64,000 bases of DNA, taken from Nonomuraea guangzhouensis. GTDB lineage: Bacteria; Actinomycetota; Actinomycetes; Streptosporangiales; Streptosporangiaceae. The stretch spans positions 16,494 through 80,493 of the forward strand of contig NZ_JAHKRM010000050.1 in the NCBI RefSeq assembly GCF_019396345.1. Reading direction: 5' to 3'. The notes beneath the pieces are model-generated. The model did not search any database, was not told the DNA's origin, and saw only the letters and a list, made by a program, of their open reading frames with translations. Positions within the stretch are counted from its first letter, which is position 1. Each line of letters starts with the position of its first letter. Shown in pieces: positions 15,980 to 24,070 of the stretch. A program made the translations under genes and the position numbers.

Positions 15980-16201
15980 TCAGCTCGCGGTGAGTCTCAG
16001 CCGCTGGTTGTCGTGGTCGATCTCGGCGATCCGTACCGAGACGCTCGACCCGGCCTCTGGTCGCTCCGATCCGACGAGCAGCCCGTGGACGCCGTCGGCG
16101 ACTTCGACGAAGGCGCCGAACGGGACGACCTTGGCCACGTGCCCGTCGAGCACGTCACCGACAGCGTGCCGCGCGGTGAAGCCTTCCCAAGCATGGGACA
16201 T
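15980..16201 (-). CDS. Tiny single S1-domain RNA-binding protein
   Basis: 73 residues consisting almost entirely of one S1/OB RNA-binding domain (GDVLDGHVAKVVPFGAFVEV, GVHGLLVGSE, ISEIDHDN-like end). Expected to bind RNA or ribosomes; single-S1 proteins of this size are known but poorly characterised. The start ATG 16201 is fixed by an exceptional ribosome site: AAAGGAGGTGATC at 16216-16204 (minus), complementary over 13 bases to the 3' end of 16S rRNA. This predicts strong translation. Confidence 0.85.
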   Translation of the reverse strand: MSHAWEGFTARHAVGDVLDGHVAKVVPFGAFVEVADGVHGLLVGSERPEAGSSVSVRIAEIDHDNQRLRLTAS

Positions 16202-16203
16202 GC

Positions 16204-16216
16204 GATCACCTCCTTT
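16204..16216 (-). promoter_or_regulatory. Full-length Shine-Dalgarno sequence
   Basis: AAAGGAGGTGATC on the minus strand pairs over its whole length with the canonical 16S 3' tail (GATCACCTCCTTT). Two to three bases remain before the ATG at 16201, a short spacing for such a long match. Confidence 0.7.
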
Positions 16217-16349
16217 CCTCTGCGATCTCCGCTTGGGGAACGCGAGAGGCGGCGGGCCGCGGGCCCGCTCGGTGATCAAGGCGTGACCGGGCGCCCCGTC
16301 TCGTCATGGCACTTGGCCGACCCGGCAGTCACGGTCGCCACCCTACTCG

Positions 16350-16721
16350 CTAGGGAACGGCCGTGAACAGCTCGTAGCTGTGGCCGTTGGGATCGCGTAC
16401 GTAGACGCCACGGCCGCCACCGAGGTGGTTGATCTGCCGGTCCCAGCCATGACCAGGGCCGGAGCCGTACGCGATCGACTCGGACTCCCGGAGACGGCCC
16501 AGCACCGCGTCGAACGTGTCGTCGTCGACCAGGAACGCGTAGTGGCCCGGCTGGACCTGGTGCCGGTCGTCGAAGTCGAGTGCGAGGTCGTCATTGACCC
16601 TGACGGGCACGAACGGGCCGGACGGCGCGGAGACCGGCAGCCCGAGCAGGTCGGCCAGGAACGTGGCGGCGGCGGTCTTGTCGGCCGCCGGGACGATCAG
16701 ATGGTTGAGGACGATGGACAT
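16350..16721 (-). CDS. VOC-superfamily (glyoxalase/bleomycin-resistance) protein
   Basis: 123 residues forming two beta-alpha-beta-beta-beta modules. Candidate metal ligands are His in NHLIV, His in PGHYAFLVDDD and Glu in the final RDPNGHSYELF. May be a glyoxalase, dioxygenase or resistance protein; the substrate is unknown. ATG 16721 has GGGGAG five bases upstream. It is divergent from the MarR gene across nested palindromes, so MarR control is likely. Confidence 0.82.
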   Translation of the reverse strand: MSIVLNHLIVPAADKTAAATFLADLLGLPVSAPSGPFVPVRVNDDLALDFDDRHQVQPGHYAFLVDDDTFDAVLGRLRESESIAYGSGPGHGWDRQINHLGGGRGVYVRDPNGHSYELFTAVP

Positions 16722-16761
16722 GTCAACTCCCCTCAAAACAGGCCAAATAGGATCGGCCAGA

Positions 16762-16798
16762 TATGTGCGATATGCACATACTATATATGCATATCGCA
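16762..16798. promoter_or_regulatory. Nested palindromes, MarR operator region
   Basis: TATGTGCGATATGCACATA (16762-16780) is a palindrome with perfect 7-base arms. In addition TGCGATATGCA (16766-16776) and TGCATATCGCA (16788-16798) form a perfect 11-base inverted repeat. The block is AT-rich and lies between the divergent VOC and MarR genes. Confidence 0.7.
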
Positions 16799-16822
16799 TC
16801 CATCCCGGGGTAGAGTGTGCGC

Positions 16823-17287
16823 ATGAACGCGCATGGCCTTTCCTCTGCTGACGGCGACGGCGGTCCCGCACTGTTCCGACTGGTGCGTTTCTGGTCACGC
16901 CGGTGGATCAACAGCGCCTCGGAAGATCAGACCGGGGAGACCCGCCACGTGCAGCACATCCTGGCCGTGGAGGCCGTCGACACGGGCAAGGAAACCACCG
17001 AGGAGGCCACCGTCGGCACCGTGGCCCACCAGCTCGGCCTCGACCATTCGGGGGCCAGCCGCATCGTGAAGGACGCCACCAAGGCGGGCTACCTGGTCCG
17101 TGCCTCGTCCGAGTACGATCGCCGGCGCGCGTCGCTGCAGCTCACCGCGCATGGCGAGAACCTCCTGGCGGGCTCGCGCCAGTGGCAGCGCCACGCCTTC
17201 GACGAGCTCACCGTGGGATGGGACGACCACGACCGCCGGCAGTTCGCCTCCTACCTGAAGCGCCTGGCGGACGAACTCGGCATCTAA
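16823..17287 (+). CDS. MarR-family regulator
   Basis: 154 residues with a MarR winged helix: VGTVAHQLGLDHSGASRIVK recognition region, then the wing with SSEYDRRRASLQLTAHG containing the D-x-R-R signature. It probably represses itself and the divergent VOC gene through the palindromes at 16762-16798. ATG 16823 has TAGAGT six bases upstream, so it is likely leaderless; an upstream in-frame GTG at 16817 is less likely. Ligand unknown. Confidence 0.87.
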   Translation: MNAHGLSSADGDGGPALFRLVRFWSRRWINSASEDQTGETRHVQHILAVEAVDTGKETTEEATVGTVAHQLGLDHSGASRIVKDATKAGYLVRASSEYDRRRASLQLTAHGENLLAGSRQWQRHAFDELTVGWDDHDRRQFASYLKRLADELGI

Positions 17288-17293
17288 CCTTCT

Positions 17294-17773
17294 TCAGCGC
17301 GGACAGGCCATGACAACGCGCGGCGCCACCTCGATGCCCAGCTCACGCTCATGCTCGACCAGCGCCCGCAGTTCGAGCCCCCACTCGGCCTCGGGCAGCA
17401 CGGAGAAGCCGTGCCGCTCGTACCAGGGCGCGTTCCACGGCACGTCCCTGTAGGTCGTCAGCGTCACCGCGGGCGCCCCGCAGGCCGCCGCGTGGTCGCG
17501 CACCGCCGCGACGAGCCGCCCCCCGATCCCCTGCCGCATCCGCGACGGGTGTACGGCCAGCTGATCCAGGTGCAGGTTGCCGTCGACCCAGCCGATCAGC
17601 GCGAACCCGGCCGGCGGGTCCCCCTCGACCAGCACCACGGCCGGGTCCGTGACCTCTTCGATCATGGTCGTGCCCGGCGGGAAAACGATCCCCACCTGCT
17701 CGAACAGCCCGTCCGCCGCCAGCTCCACAGCGACCAGCCCGGGCAGCTCGCCCGGCTCGACCCATCGCGTCAT
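17294..17773 (-). CDS. GNAT-family N-acetyltransferase
   Basis: 159 residues. The acetyl-CoA-binding core is visible in LDQLAVHPSRMRQGIGGRLV (R-x-x-G-I-G), followed by AVTLTTYRDVPWNAPWYERHGF, the usual motif B. Substrate unknown. It ends 6 bases from the MarR stop, convergently, with no room for a terminator. Confidence 0.87.
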   Translation of the reverse strand: MTRWVEPGELPGLVAVELAADGLFEQVGIVFPPGTTMIEEVTDPAVVLVEGDPPAGFALIGWVDGNLHLDQLAVHPSRMRQGIGGRLVAAVRDHAAACGAPAVTLTTYRDVPWNAPWYERHGFSVLPEAEWGLELRALVEHERELGIEVAPRVVMACPR

Positions 17774-17908
17774 GCCGACACGGTCTCACGTTTGGCCTGG
17801 TTCGCGCCTCTGGATATTAATGTGGTGAGCAGACCGGCTGTGCGGAGCCGGGAGCCTCTCCTCACGTCGTGCCCATGACCCGCGTCAGGTTGTGGGCACG
17901 ATGTGTCT

Positions 17909-18646
17909 TCAGAGGTCGAGCAGGGGCTGCAGGCCGACGGTCAGGCCGGGCAGCTCGCGGACCCGGCGCACACCGAGCAACACGCCCGGGGTGAACGCCG
18001 CGCGGCTCATCGTGTCGTGCCTGATCGTGAGGATCTCGCCGTCGCCGCCCAGCAGCACCTCCTGGTGCGCGATGAGCCCGCTCAGCCGTACGGCGTGGAC
18101 GCGGACGCCGCCGACGTCGGCGCCGCGCGCTCCGCCGATCTCGGTGGAGGTGGCGTCGGGCATCGCGCCCAGCCCTGCCTTGGCGCGCGCCTCCGCGACC
18201 AGCTCAGCGGTGCGGCGGGCGGTGCCGGAGGGCGCGTCGGCCTTGTTGGGGTGGTGCAGCTCGACGATCTCGACGGACTCGAAGTGCTTGGCCGCCTGCT
18301 GGGCGAAGTGCATCATGAGCACGGCGGCGATGCCGAAGTTGGGGGCGATCAGGCAGTTGGTCCCGGGGAACTTGGCCAGCCATCCGCGTACGGTCTCGAG
18401 CCGCCCGGTGTCGAAGCCGGTGGTGCCGACCACCGGGTGGACACCGTGGGCGATCGCCCACTCAAGGTTGCCCATGACGACGTCGGGATGGGTGAAGTCG
18501 ACGACCACCTCGGCGCCCTGCAGCCCCTCGATGGCGTCGTCCTTGTCGAGCGCGGCCACCAGCTCCAGATCGGGGGCCGCCTCTACCGCGTTGCACACCT
18601 CGAGGCCCACGCGACCGCGCGCGCCCAGCACACCTACCTTAATCAC
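17909..18646 (-). CDS. dapB: 4-hydroxy-tetrahydrodipicolinate reductase
   Basis: Second step of the diaminopimelate/lysine branch, following DapA. 245 residues: N-terminal Rossmann GARGRVG (Gly8, Gly11, Gly14), then the catalytic region ELHHPNKADAPSGTA with His131/His132, Lys135 and the SGT at 140-142. The start is GTG 18646. It lies just after the M16 protease gene on the same strand, but an 11-base-arm terminator separates them. Confidence 0.95.
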   Translation of the reverse strand: MIKVGVLGARGRVGLEVCNAVEAAPDLELVAALDKDDAIEGLQGAEVVVDFTHPDVVMGNLEWAIAHGVHPVVGTTGFDTGRLETVRGWLAKFPGTNCLIAPNFGIAAVLMMHFAQQAAKHFESVEIVELHHPNKADAPSGTARRTAELVAEARAKAGLGAMPDATSTEIGGARGADVGGVRVHAVRLSGLIAHQEVLLGGDGEILTIRHDTMSRAAFTPGVLLGVRRVRELPGLTVGLQPLLDL

Positions 18647-18672
18647 AGGTCAACCCTATACCTGATGACAGT

Positions 18673-18698
18673 CGCGGGACCTCCGGGGAGGTCCCGCG
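18673..18698 (-). terminator. Hairpin terminator after the M16 protease gene
   Basis: CGCGGGACCTC and GAGGTCCCGCG are perfect 11-base arms around a 4-base loop, 8 bases beyond the stop of the protease gene. There is no T-tract. Confidence 0.7.
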
Positions 18699-18705
18699 AG
18701 CGTCG

Positions 18706-20016
18706 TCAGGCGATGGCGCCGGAGAAGTCCTTGTCGCCGTAGGGGCCGATCACGGCGAGCGTGAGCGGCCGGTTCAGGACGTCGGTCGCGACCTCGGCGA
18801 TCTGGTCCGGGGTGACGGCCTCGATCCTGGCGAGCACCTCGTCCACGGACAGCAGCTCGTCGTAGACCAGCTCGTTCTTCCCGATCCGCGACATGCGCGA
18901 ACCGGTGTCCTCCAGGCCGAGCACCAGCCCGCCCCGCATCTGCCCCTTGCCGCGCATGATCTCGTCGGCGTCCAGGCCTTCGTCCACGACCCGGACGACC
19001 TCGTCGCGGCAGATCTTGAGCACGTCGTCGATCTTCGACGGCAGACAGCCCACGTAGATGCCGAACTGGCCGGTGTCCGCGTAGGCCGAGGTGTAGCTGT
19101 AGGCGGAGTAGGCCAGCCCGCGCTTCTCCCTGATCTCCTGGAAGAGCCGCGACGACATGCCGCCGCCGAGCGCCGCGTTGAGCACGCCGAGGGCGAAGCG
19201 CCGGTCGTCCGTGCGGGACATGCCGGTCGTACCCAGCACCAGGTTGGCCTGTTCGGTGGGCCGGTCGAGCACCCTGACGCCCGACCGCGTCCGCGCTCCC
19301 GGCCCGCTCGTGCGGGGCGGATCGGCCTCCAGCGGGCCGCCCAGCGCGCCCGCCCGCTCGTAGGCGCGGGCGACCAGCTCGACGACCTCCTCGTGCCGGA
19401 TGTTGCCGGCGACGGAGACGACCGTGCGGCGCGGCCGGTAGTGGTGCTGGTAGTACTCGGCGATCCGGTCGCGGGGGAGCTCGTTGATCGACTCGACGGT
19501 GCCGAGGATGGGCCGCCCGATCGGCGAGTCGCCGTAGAGCGCCGCAGCGAACTGCTCGTGCACGACGTCGGACGGGTCGTCGTCGTGCATGGCGATCTCT
19601 TCGAGGATCACCCCGCGCTCGGACTCGACGTCGTCGGGGGTGATCAGCGAGCTGGTCACCACGTCGGCGAGCACGTCCACCGCGACCGGCAGGTCCTCGT
19701 CGAGCACCCGGGCGTAGTAGCAGGTGTATTCCTTGGCGGTGAAGGCGTTGATCTCACCGCCGATGCCCTCGATGGAGGCCGAGATCTCCATGGTGTCGCG
19801 TGTGGGGGTGCCCTTGAAGAGCAGGTGTTCGAGGAAGTGGGTGGCCCCCATGTGCTGGGGGTCCTCGTCACGCGAGCCGATGCCGACCCACATGCCGACC
19901 GCGACACTACGCACGGTCGGCATGGTCTCGGTCACCACGCGCAGCCCACCGGGAAGGACGGTGCGCGTCACGACCCCGGCCCCGTCACGGCCGGGGTGCA
20001 GCGTGGTGGTTGTCAC
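18706..20016 (-). CDS. M16-family zinc metalloprotease (pitrilysin type)
   Basis: 436 residues, one M16 catalytic plus one M16C domain. The inverted zinc motif HFLEH is at residues 60-64, with the third ligand a Glu near residue 140 in ERGVILEEI. The substrate is unknown; the family degrades peptides. Its start overlaps the pnp stop by 4 bases (ATGA), so the two are translationally coupled. This pairing is conserved in many bacteria. Confidence 0.93.
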   Translation of the reverse strand: MTTTTLHPGRDGAGVVTRTVLPGGLRVVTETMPTVRSVAVGMWVGIGSRDEDPQHMGATHFLEHLLFKGTPTRDTMEISASIEGIGGEINAFTAKEYTCYYARVLDEDLPVAVDVLADVVTSSLITPDDVESERGVILEEIAMHDDDPSDVVHEQFAAALYGDSPIGRPILGTVESINELPRDRIAEYYQHHYRPRRTVVSVAGNIRHEEVVELVARAYERAGALGGPLEADPPRTSGPGARTRSGVRVLDRPTEQANLVLGTTGMSRTDDRRFALGVLNAALGGGMSSRLFQEIREKRGLAYSAYSYTSAYADTGQFGIYVGCLPSKIDDVLKICRDEVVRVVDEGLDADEIMRGKGQMRGGLVLGLEDTGSRMSRIGKNELVYDELLSVDEVLARIEAVTPDQIAEVATDVLNRPLTLAVIGPYGDKDFSGAIA

Positions 20017-22349
20017 GAGTTGCGGTCGTCTCCATCGGATCCGTCGGCGCGCGGCGCACGCACACGGGTGCGGGTACGGCGCGGCCGGTCGTCACGCGGC
20101 TTGTCGTCCGAAGCCACCTCGGCGGGGCCGGAGTCGGCGGAGGAGTCCGCGTCGCCCTTGGCCTCCTTCTCGGCGGCCTCCTTCTCGATGACCTCGACCG
20201 GGACCAGGGACAGCTTGCCCCGGCCGTCGATCTCGGCGATCTCGACCTGGACCTTCTCGCCGACGCTCATGACGTCTTCCACGTTCTCGATGCGCTTGCC
20301 GCCGTGCAGCTTGCGGATCTGGGAGACGTGGAGCAGGCCGTCCTTGCCGGGCATCAGCGAGATGAACGCGCCGAAGGCGGCGATCTTCACGACCGTGCCC
20401 AGGTAACGCTCGCCGACCTCGGGCATGTGCGGGTTGGCGATGCCGTTGATCACCGTGCGGGCAGCCTCGGCGGACGGGCCGTCGGTGGCGCCGATGTAGA
20501 TCGTGCCGTCGTCCTCGATGGTGATCTCGGCGCCCGTGTCGTCCTGGATCTGGTTGATCATCTTGCCCTTCGGGCCGATGACCTCGCCGATCTTGTCCAC
20601 GGGGACCTTGATGGTGATGATGCGCGGCGCGGTCGGGTTCATCTCCGCCGGGGAGTCGATCGCCTCCTGCATCACGTCGAGGATCGCCAGGCGGGCGCCC
20701 TTGGCCTGCTTCAGCGCGGCGGCCAGCACGGAGGCGGGGATGCCGTCGAGCTTGGTGTCGAGCTGGAGCGCGGTGATGACGTCCTTGGTGCCGGCGACCT
20801 TGAAGTCCATGTCGCCCATGGCGTCCTCGGCGCCGAGGATGTCGGTCAGCGTGACGTACTGGTCACCCTCGCCGATCAGGCCCATCGCGATGCCCGCGAC
20901 CATCTCGCGCAGCGGCACACCGGCGTCGAGCAGCGCCATCGTGGAGGCGCAGACCGAGCCCATCGAGGTGGAGCCGTTGGAGCTGAGCGCCTCGGAGACC
21001 TGGCGGATCGCGTAGGGGAAGTCCTCACGCGAGGGCAGGACCGGGATCAGCGCCCGCTCGGCCAGCGCGCCGTGGCCGATCTCGCGGCGCTTGGGCGAGC
21101 CCACGCGGCCGGTCTCACCGGTGGAGTAGGGCGGGAAGTTGTAGTTGTGCATGTAGCGCTTGGTCCGCTCGGGGTTGAGCGTGTCGATGACCTGCTCCAT
21201 GCGGAGCATGTTGAGGGTGGTGATGCCCAGGATCTGGGTCTCGCCACGCTCGAACAGCGCCGAGCCGTGCACCCGCGGGACCACGTGGACCTCGGCGGAC
21301 AGCGCGCGGATGTCCTTGGTGCCGCGGCCGTCGATGCGCAGGCCCTCCTTGATGACCCGCTCGCGCATGAGCTTCTTCATCACCGAGCGGAAGGAGGCGG
21401 AGATCTCCTTCTCCCGGCCCTCGAACTCGGGGAGCAGCTTCTCGGCGGCCAGCGCCTTGACCTTGTCGAGCTGGGTCTCGCGCTCCTGCTTGCCGGGGAT
21501 GGTCAGCGCGGCGGCCAGCTCGGCCTTGACCGCGCTCTCCACGGCCGCGTAGACGTCCTCCTGGTAGTCGAGGAAGACGGGGTATTCGGCGGTCTCCTTG
21601 GCCGCGACCCGCGCGACCTGCGACTGCGCCTCGCACAGCACCTTGATGAACGGCTTGGCGGACTCCAAGCCCTGCGCGACCGTCTCCTCGTTGGGCGCGA
21701 CGGCGCCCTCGGCGACCAGCTTGAGCGTGTCCTTGGTGGACTCCGCCTCGACCATCATGATCGCGACGTCGCCGTCGGCGAGCACCCGCCCGGCCACGAC
21801 CATGTCGAACGTCGCGCGCTCGAGCTCGTGGTGCGTCGGGAAGGCGACCCACTGGCCGTCGATCAGCGCGACGCGGACGCCGCCGATCGGGCCGGAGAAC
21901 GGCAGCCCGGCGAGCTGGGTGGACAGCGAGGCGGCGTTGATCGCGATCACGTCGTAGAGGTGATCGGGGTTGAGCGCCATGACCGTGGCGACGACCTGGA
22001 TCTCGTTGCGCAGGCCCTTGACGAACGACGGGCGCAGCGGCCGGTCGATCAGGCGGCAGGTGAGGATGGCGTCCTCGGAGGGACGGCCCTCACGGCGGAA
22101 GAACGAGCCGGGGATGCGCCCCGCGGCGTACATGCGCTCCTCGACGTCCACCGTCAGCGGGAAGAAGTCGAGGTTTTCCTTGGGCGACTTCGAGGCGGTG
22201 GTCGCGGACAGGACCATCGTCTCATTGTCGAGGTAGGCGACGGCGGAGCCGGCCGCCTGGCGCGCGAGACGACCGGTCTCGAACCGGATCGTGCGCGTGC
22301 CGAAAGAACCGTTGTCTATGACGGCTTCAGCGGTGTGGACACCCTCCAC
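20013..22349 (-). CDS. pnp: Polyribonucleotide nucleotidyltransferase (PNPase)
   Basis: Phosphorolytic 3'-5' exoribonuclease, also the poly(A)-like tail synthetase in actinomycetes. 778 residues: two RNase PH domains, a linking helical domain, then KH (IGPKGKMINQIQDDTGA) and S1 (GTVVKIAAFGAFISLMPGKD) domains, and a charged tail rich in Glu/Arg. GTG 22349 has GGAGG six bases upstream. It follows rpsO, from which a terminator and a leader hairpin separate it, so part of its transcription is probably its own. Confidence 0.97.
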   Translation of the reverse strand: MEGVHTAEAVIDNGSFGTRTIRFETGRLARQAAGSAVAYLDNETMVLSATTASKSPKENLDFFPLTVDVEERMYAAGRIPGSFFRREGRPSEDAILTCRLIDRPLRPSFVKGLRNEIQVVATVMALNPDHLYDVIAINAASLSTQLAGLPFSGPIGGVRVALIDGQWVAFPTHHELERATFDMVVAGRVLADGDVAIMMVEAESTKDTLKLVAEGAVAPNEETVAQGLESAKPFIKVLCEAQSQVARVAAKETAEYPVFLDYQEDVYAAVESAVKAELAAALTIPGKQERETQLDKVKALAAEKLLPEFEGREKEISASFRSVMKKLMRERVIKEGLRIDGRGTKDIRALSAEVHVVPRVHGSALFERGETQILGITTLNMLRMEQVIDTLNPERTKRYMHNYNFPPYSTGETGRVGSPKRREIGHGALAERALIPVLPSREDFPYAIRQVSEALSSNGSTSMGSVCASTMALLDAGVPLREMVAGIAMGLIGEGDQYVTLTDILGAEDAMGDMDFKVAGTKDVITALQLDTKLDGIPASVLAAALKQAKGARLAILDVMQEAIDSPAEMNPTAPRIITIKVPVDKIGEVIGPKGKMINQIQDDTGAEITIEDDGTIYIGATDGPSAEAARTVINGIANPHMPEVGERYLGTVVKIAAFGAFISLMPGKDGLLHVSQIRKLHGGKRIENVEDVMSVGEKVQVEIAEIDGRGKLSLVPVEVIEKEAAEKEAKGDADSSADSGPAEVASDDKPRDDRPRRTRTRVRAPRADGSDGDDRNS

Positions 22350-22558
22350 GGGGGACCTCCTTGGTCAGTCAGTCTCCCGCGCCCTCTTTCTCACCGGCAC
22401 CCTCGTTAGGTGCAGCGCCGGTCTTCGATCGAAGCGCCCGGTCAGATCTGTCGCTGTTACCGGAAGCCACTACCGAGGACCGGCCCGCATGCGTCGCGGG
22501 TCGCTTGGTGCTTGTGCGGACGCGGGGGGCTCTAAGTGTGTCTTGGATATTCAGTTGT

Positions 22559-22577
22559 CCGGCGCTCGACGCGCCGG
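22559..22577 (-). promoter_or_regulatory. Hairpin in the pnp leader
   Basis: CCGGCGC and GCGCCGG flank a 5-base loop, about 210 bases upstream of pnp. PNPase leaders are often cleaved by RNase III for autoregulation; such a role here is inference. Confidence 0.4.
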
Positions 22578-22591
22578 TCTCACAACGGAGA

Positions 22592-22617
22592 AGGGAGCGA
22601 CGCGAACGCCGCTCCCT
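22592..22617 (-). terminator. rpsO terminator
   Basis: AGGGAGCG and CGCTCCCT are 8-base arms seven bases after the rpsO stop; on the minus strand the hairpin is followed by TTCTCC. Confidence 0.65.
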
Positions 22618-22623
22618 CTCACT

Positions 22624-22893
22624 CTATCGGCGCAGGCCGAGCCGCTCGATGAGCGCACGGTAACGCGCGATGTCGACCTTCTGCAGGTACTTCAGCAGGC
22701 GGCGCCGGCGCCCGACGAGCAGGAGCAGGCCACGACGGCTGTGGTGGTCGTGCTTGTGCGTCTTCAGGTGCTCGGTCAGCTCGCTGATGCGCTTGCTGAG
22801 CAGCGCGATCTGCACCTCGGGCGACCCGGTGTCACCGTCGGCCGTCGCGTACTCGGCGATGATGGTCTTCTTGGCAGCGGTGTCGAGGGACAC
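22624..22893 (-). CDS. rpsO: 30S ribosomal protein S15
   Basis: 89 residues, the usual size. Conserved S15 features are visible: GDTGSPEVQIA, LTEHLKTHKHDHHSRRGLL and LLKYLQKVDIARYRALIERLGLR. The start is GTG 22893 with AAAGGAG just upstream. The order ribF-rpsO-pnp on one strand is standard. Confidence 0.97.
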   Translation of the reverse strand: MSLDTAAKKTIIAEYATADGDTGSPEVQIALLSKRISELTEHLKTHKHDHHSRRGLLLLVGRRRRLLKYLQKVDIARYRALIERLGLRR

Positions 22894-23057
22894 GGCTCTC
22901 CTTTGAGCTACGGGCACGCGCGGATGGATAACTGATGCGAACGACCGTGCGTGCCTACAGTCGCCGCGGCGAAGGCCGTCAGAGCAGCGCGCAGCGCCGC
23001 CGTCACTGGACCGACATGCAAGGTTACCACCGCGGTCAAGCTCCGCGTCATCAATCC

Positions 23058-23987
23058 TCAGCCCGAGGTCAGCCGCCGGGCCTGGTCGACGTCTGCGTGG
23101 ATCTGCGCGATGAGCTCCTCGATCGAGTCGAATCGGGTGTTTCCCCGCAGTCTCGCGCAAAAGTCTACCGCCACGTGTACGCCGTACAGCTCCAGGTCGT
23201 CGCGGTCCAGCGCGTACGCCTCGACCGTGCGCGGGACGCCCTCGAAGGTGGGGTTGGTGCCGACGGAGATGGCGGCGGGCCAGCGCTCGCCCTTGTAGAC
23301 GGTGGGCAGGTTGGCGACGGGCACGCACTCCAGCCAGCCCGCGTAGACGCCGTCGGCGGGGATGGCCGTGTGGGGCTGCGTCTCGACGTTCGCGGTGGGG
23401 AAGCCGAGCTGGCGTCCGCGCTGGTAGCCGCGTACGACCACGCCCTCCACCCGGTGCGGGCGGCCCAGGTCCGCCGTGGCGCCCTCGACGTCGCCGGCCA
23501 CCAGCCGCTCGCGGATCTCGGTGGAGGAGACCCCGTCGCGCAGCGGGACCACCTCGACGGTGAAATCGTACTTCTCGCCGAGCGCGGCCAGGGTCTCGGT
23601 GTCGCCCGCCGCACGGTGGCCGAAGGTGAAGTTCGCCCCCACCACGACCACGGCGGCCCGCAGCCGGTCGGCGAGCATCGACTGGGCGAACTCTCCGGGG
23701 CTCATCCTGGACAGCTCCAGCGTGAACTCCTCGACGCACACGTCATCAACGCCCAGCCCGGCCAGCAGCTCCGACCTGCGCCTCGGCGTGCTCAGCCGGG
23801 CCGGGTGGGAGCCCGGCCGGACGACCTCGGCGGGATGCGGCTCGAAGACGACCGCGACGCTGCGGAGACCGCGCTCCCGGGCGGCGGCCACGGCACGCTC
23901 GACCACCCGCTGGTGCCCGCGATGCACGCCGTCGAACACGCCGATCGTGACGGCGGACCTTTCCGAACCCTGCACGCCCGGCCCCAT
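23058..23987 (-). CDS. ribF: Bifunctional riboflavin kinase/FAD synthetase
   Basis: Makes FMN and then FAD. 309 residues: N-terminal adenylyltransferase domain with GVFDGVHRGHQ near residues 16-26 and the SSTEIRERL motif, then the kinase domain with GRQLGFPTANVE and GVYAGWL. The ATG at 23987 is preferred: a longer form starting at 24086 would run through the divergent methyltransferase start. The N-terminus is therefore shorter than in many relatives and the ribosome site is weak, so the exact start is uncertain. Confidence 0.93.
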   Translation of the reverse strand: MGPGVQGSERSAVTIGVFDGVHRGHQRVVERAVAAARERGLRSVAVVFEPHPAEVVRPGSHPARLSTPRRRSELLAGLGVDDVCVEEFTLELSRMSPGEFAQSMLADRLRAAVVVVGANFTFGHRAAGDTETLAALGEKYDFTVEVVPLRDGVSSTEIRERLVAGDVEGATADLGRPHRVEGVVVRGYQRGRQLGFPTANVETQPHTAIPADGVYAGWLECVPVANLPTVYKGERWPAAISVGTNPTFEGVPRTVEAYALDRDDLELYGVHVAVDFCARLRGNTRFDSIEELIAQIHADVDQARRLTSG

Positions 23988-24070
23988 TCGCTTGTGGCGG
24001 ATCAATCCCCCACCAGCCTGCCATGCGGCGCCGCGCCGGCTCCAATCGAGGGGGTACGATCGGCCGCACC

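Noticed and set aside
20010..22409. 799-codon plus-strand frame
   Set aside because: Antisense shadow of pnp; no family features.
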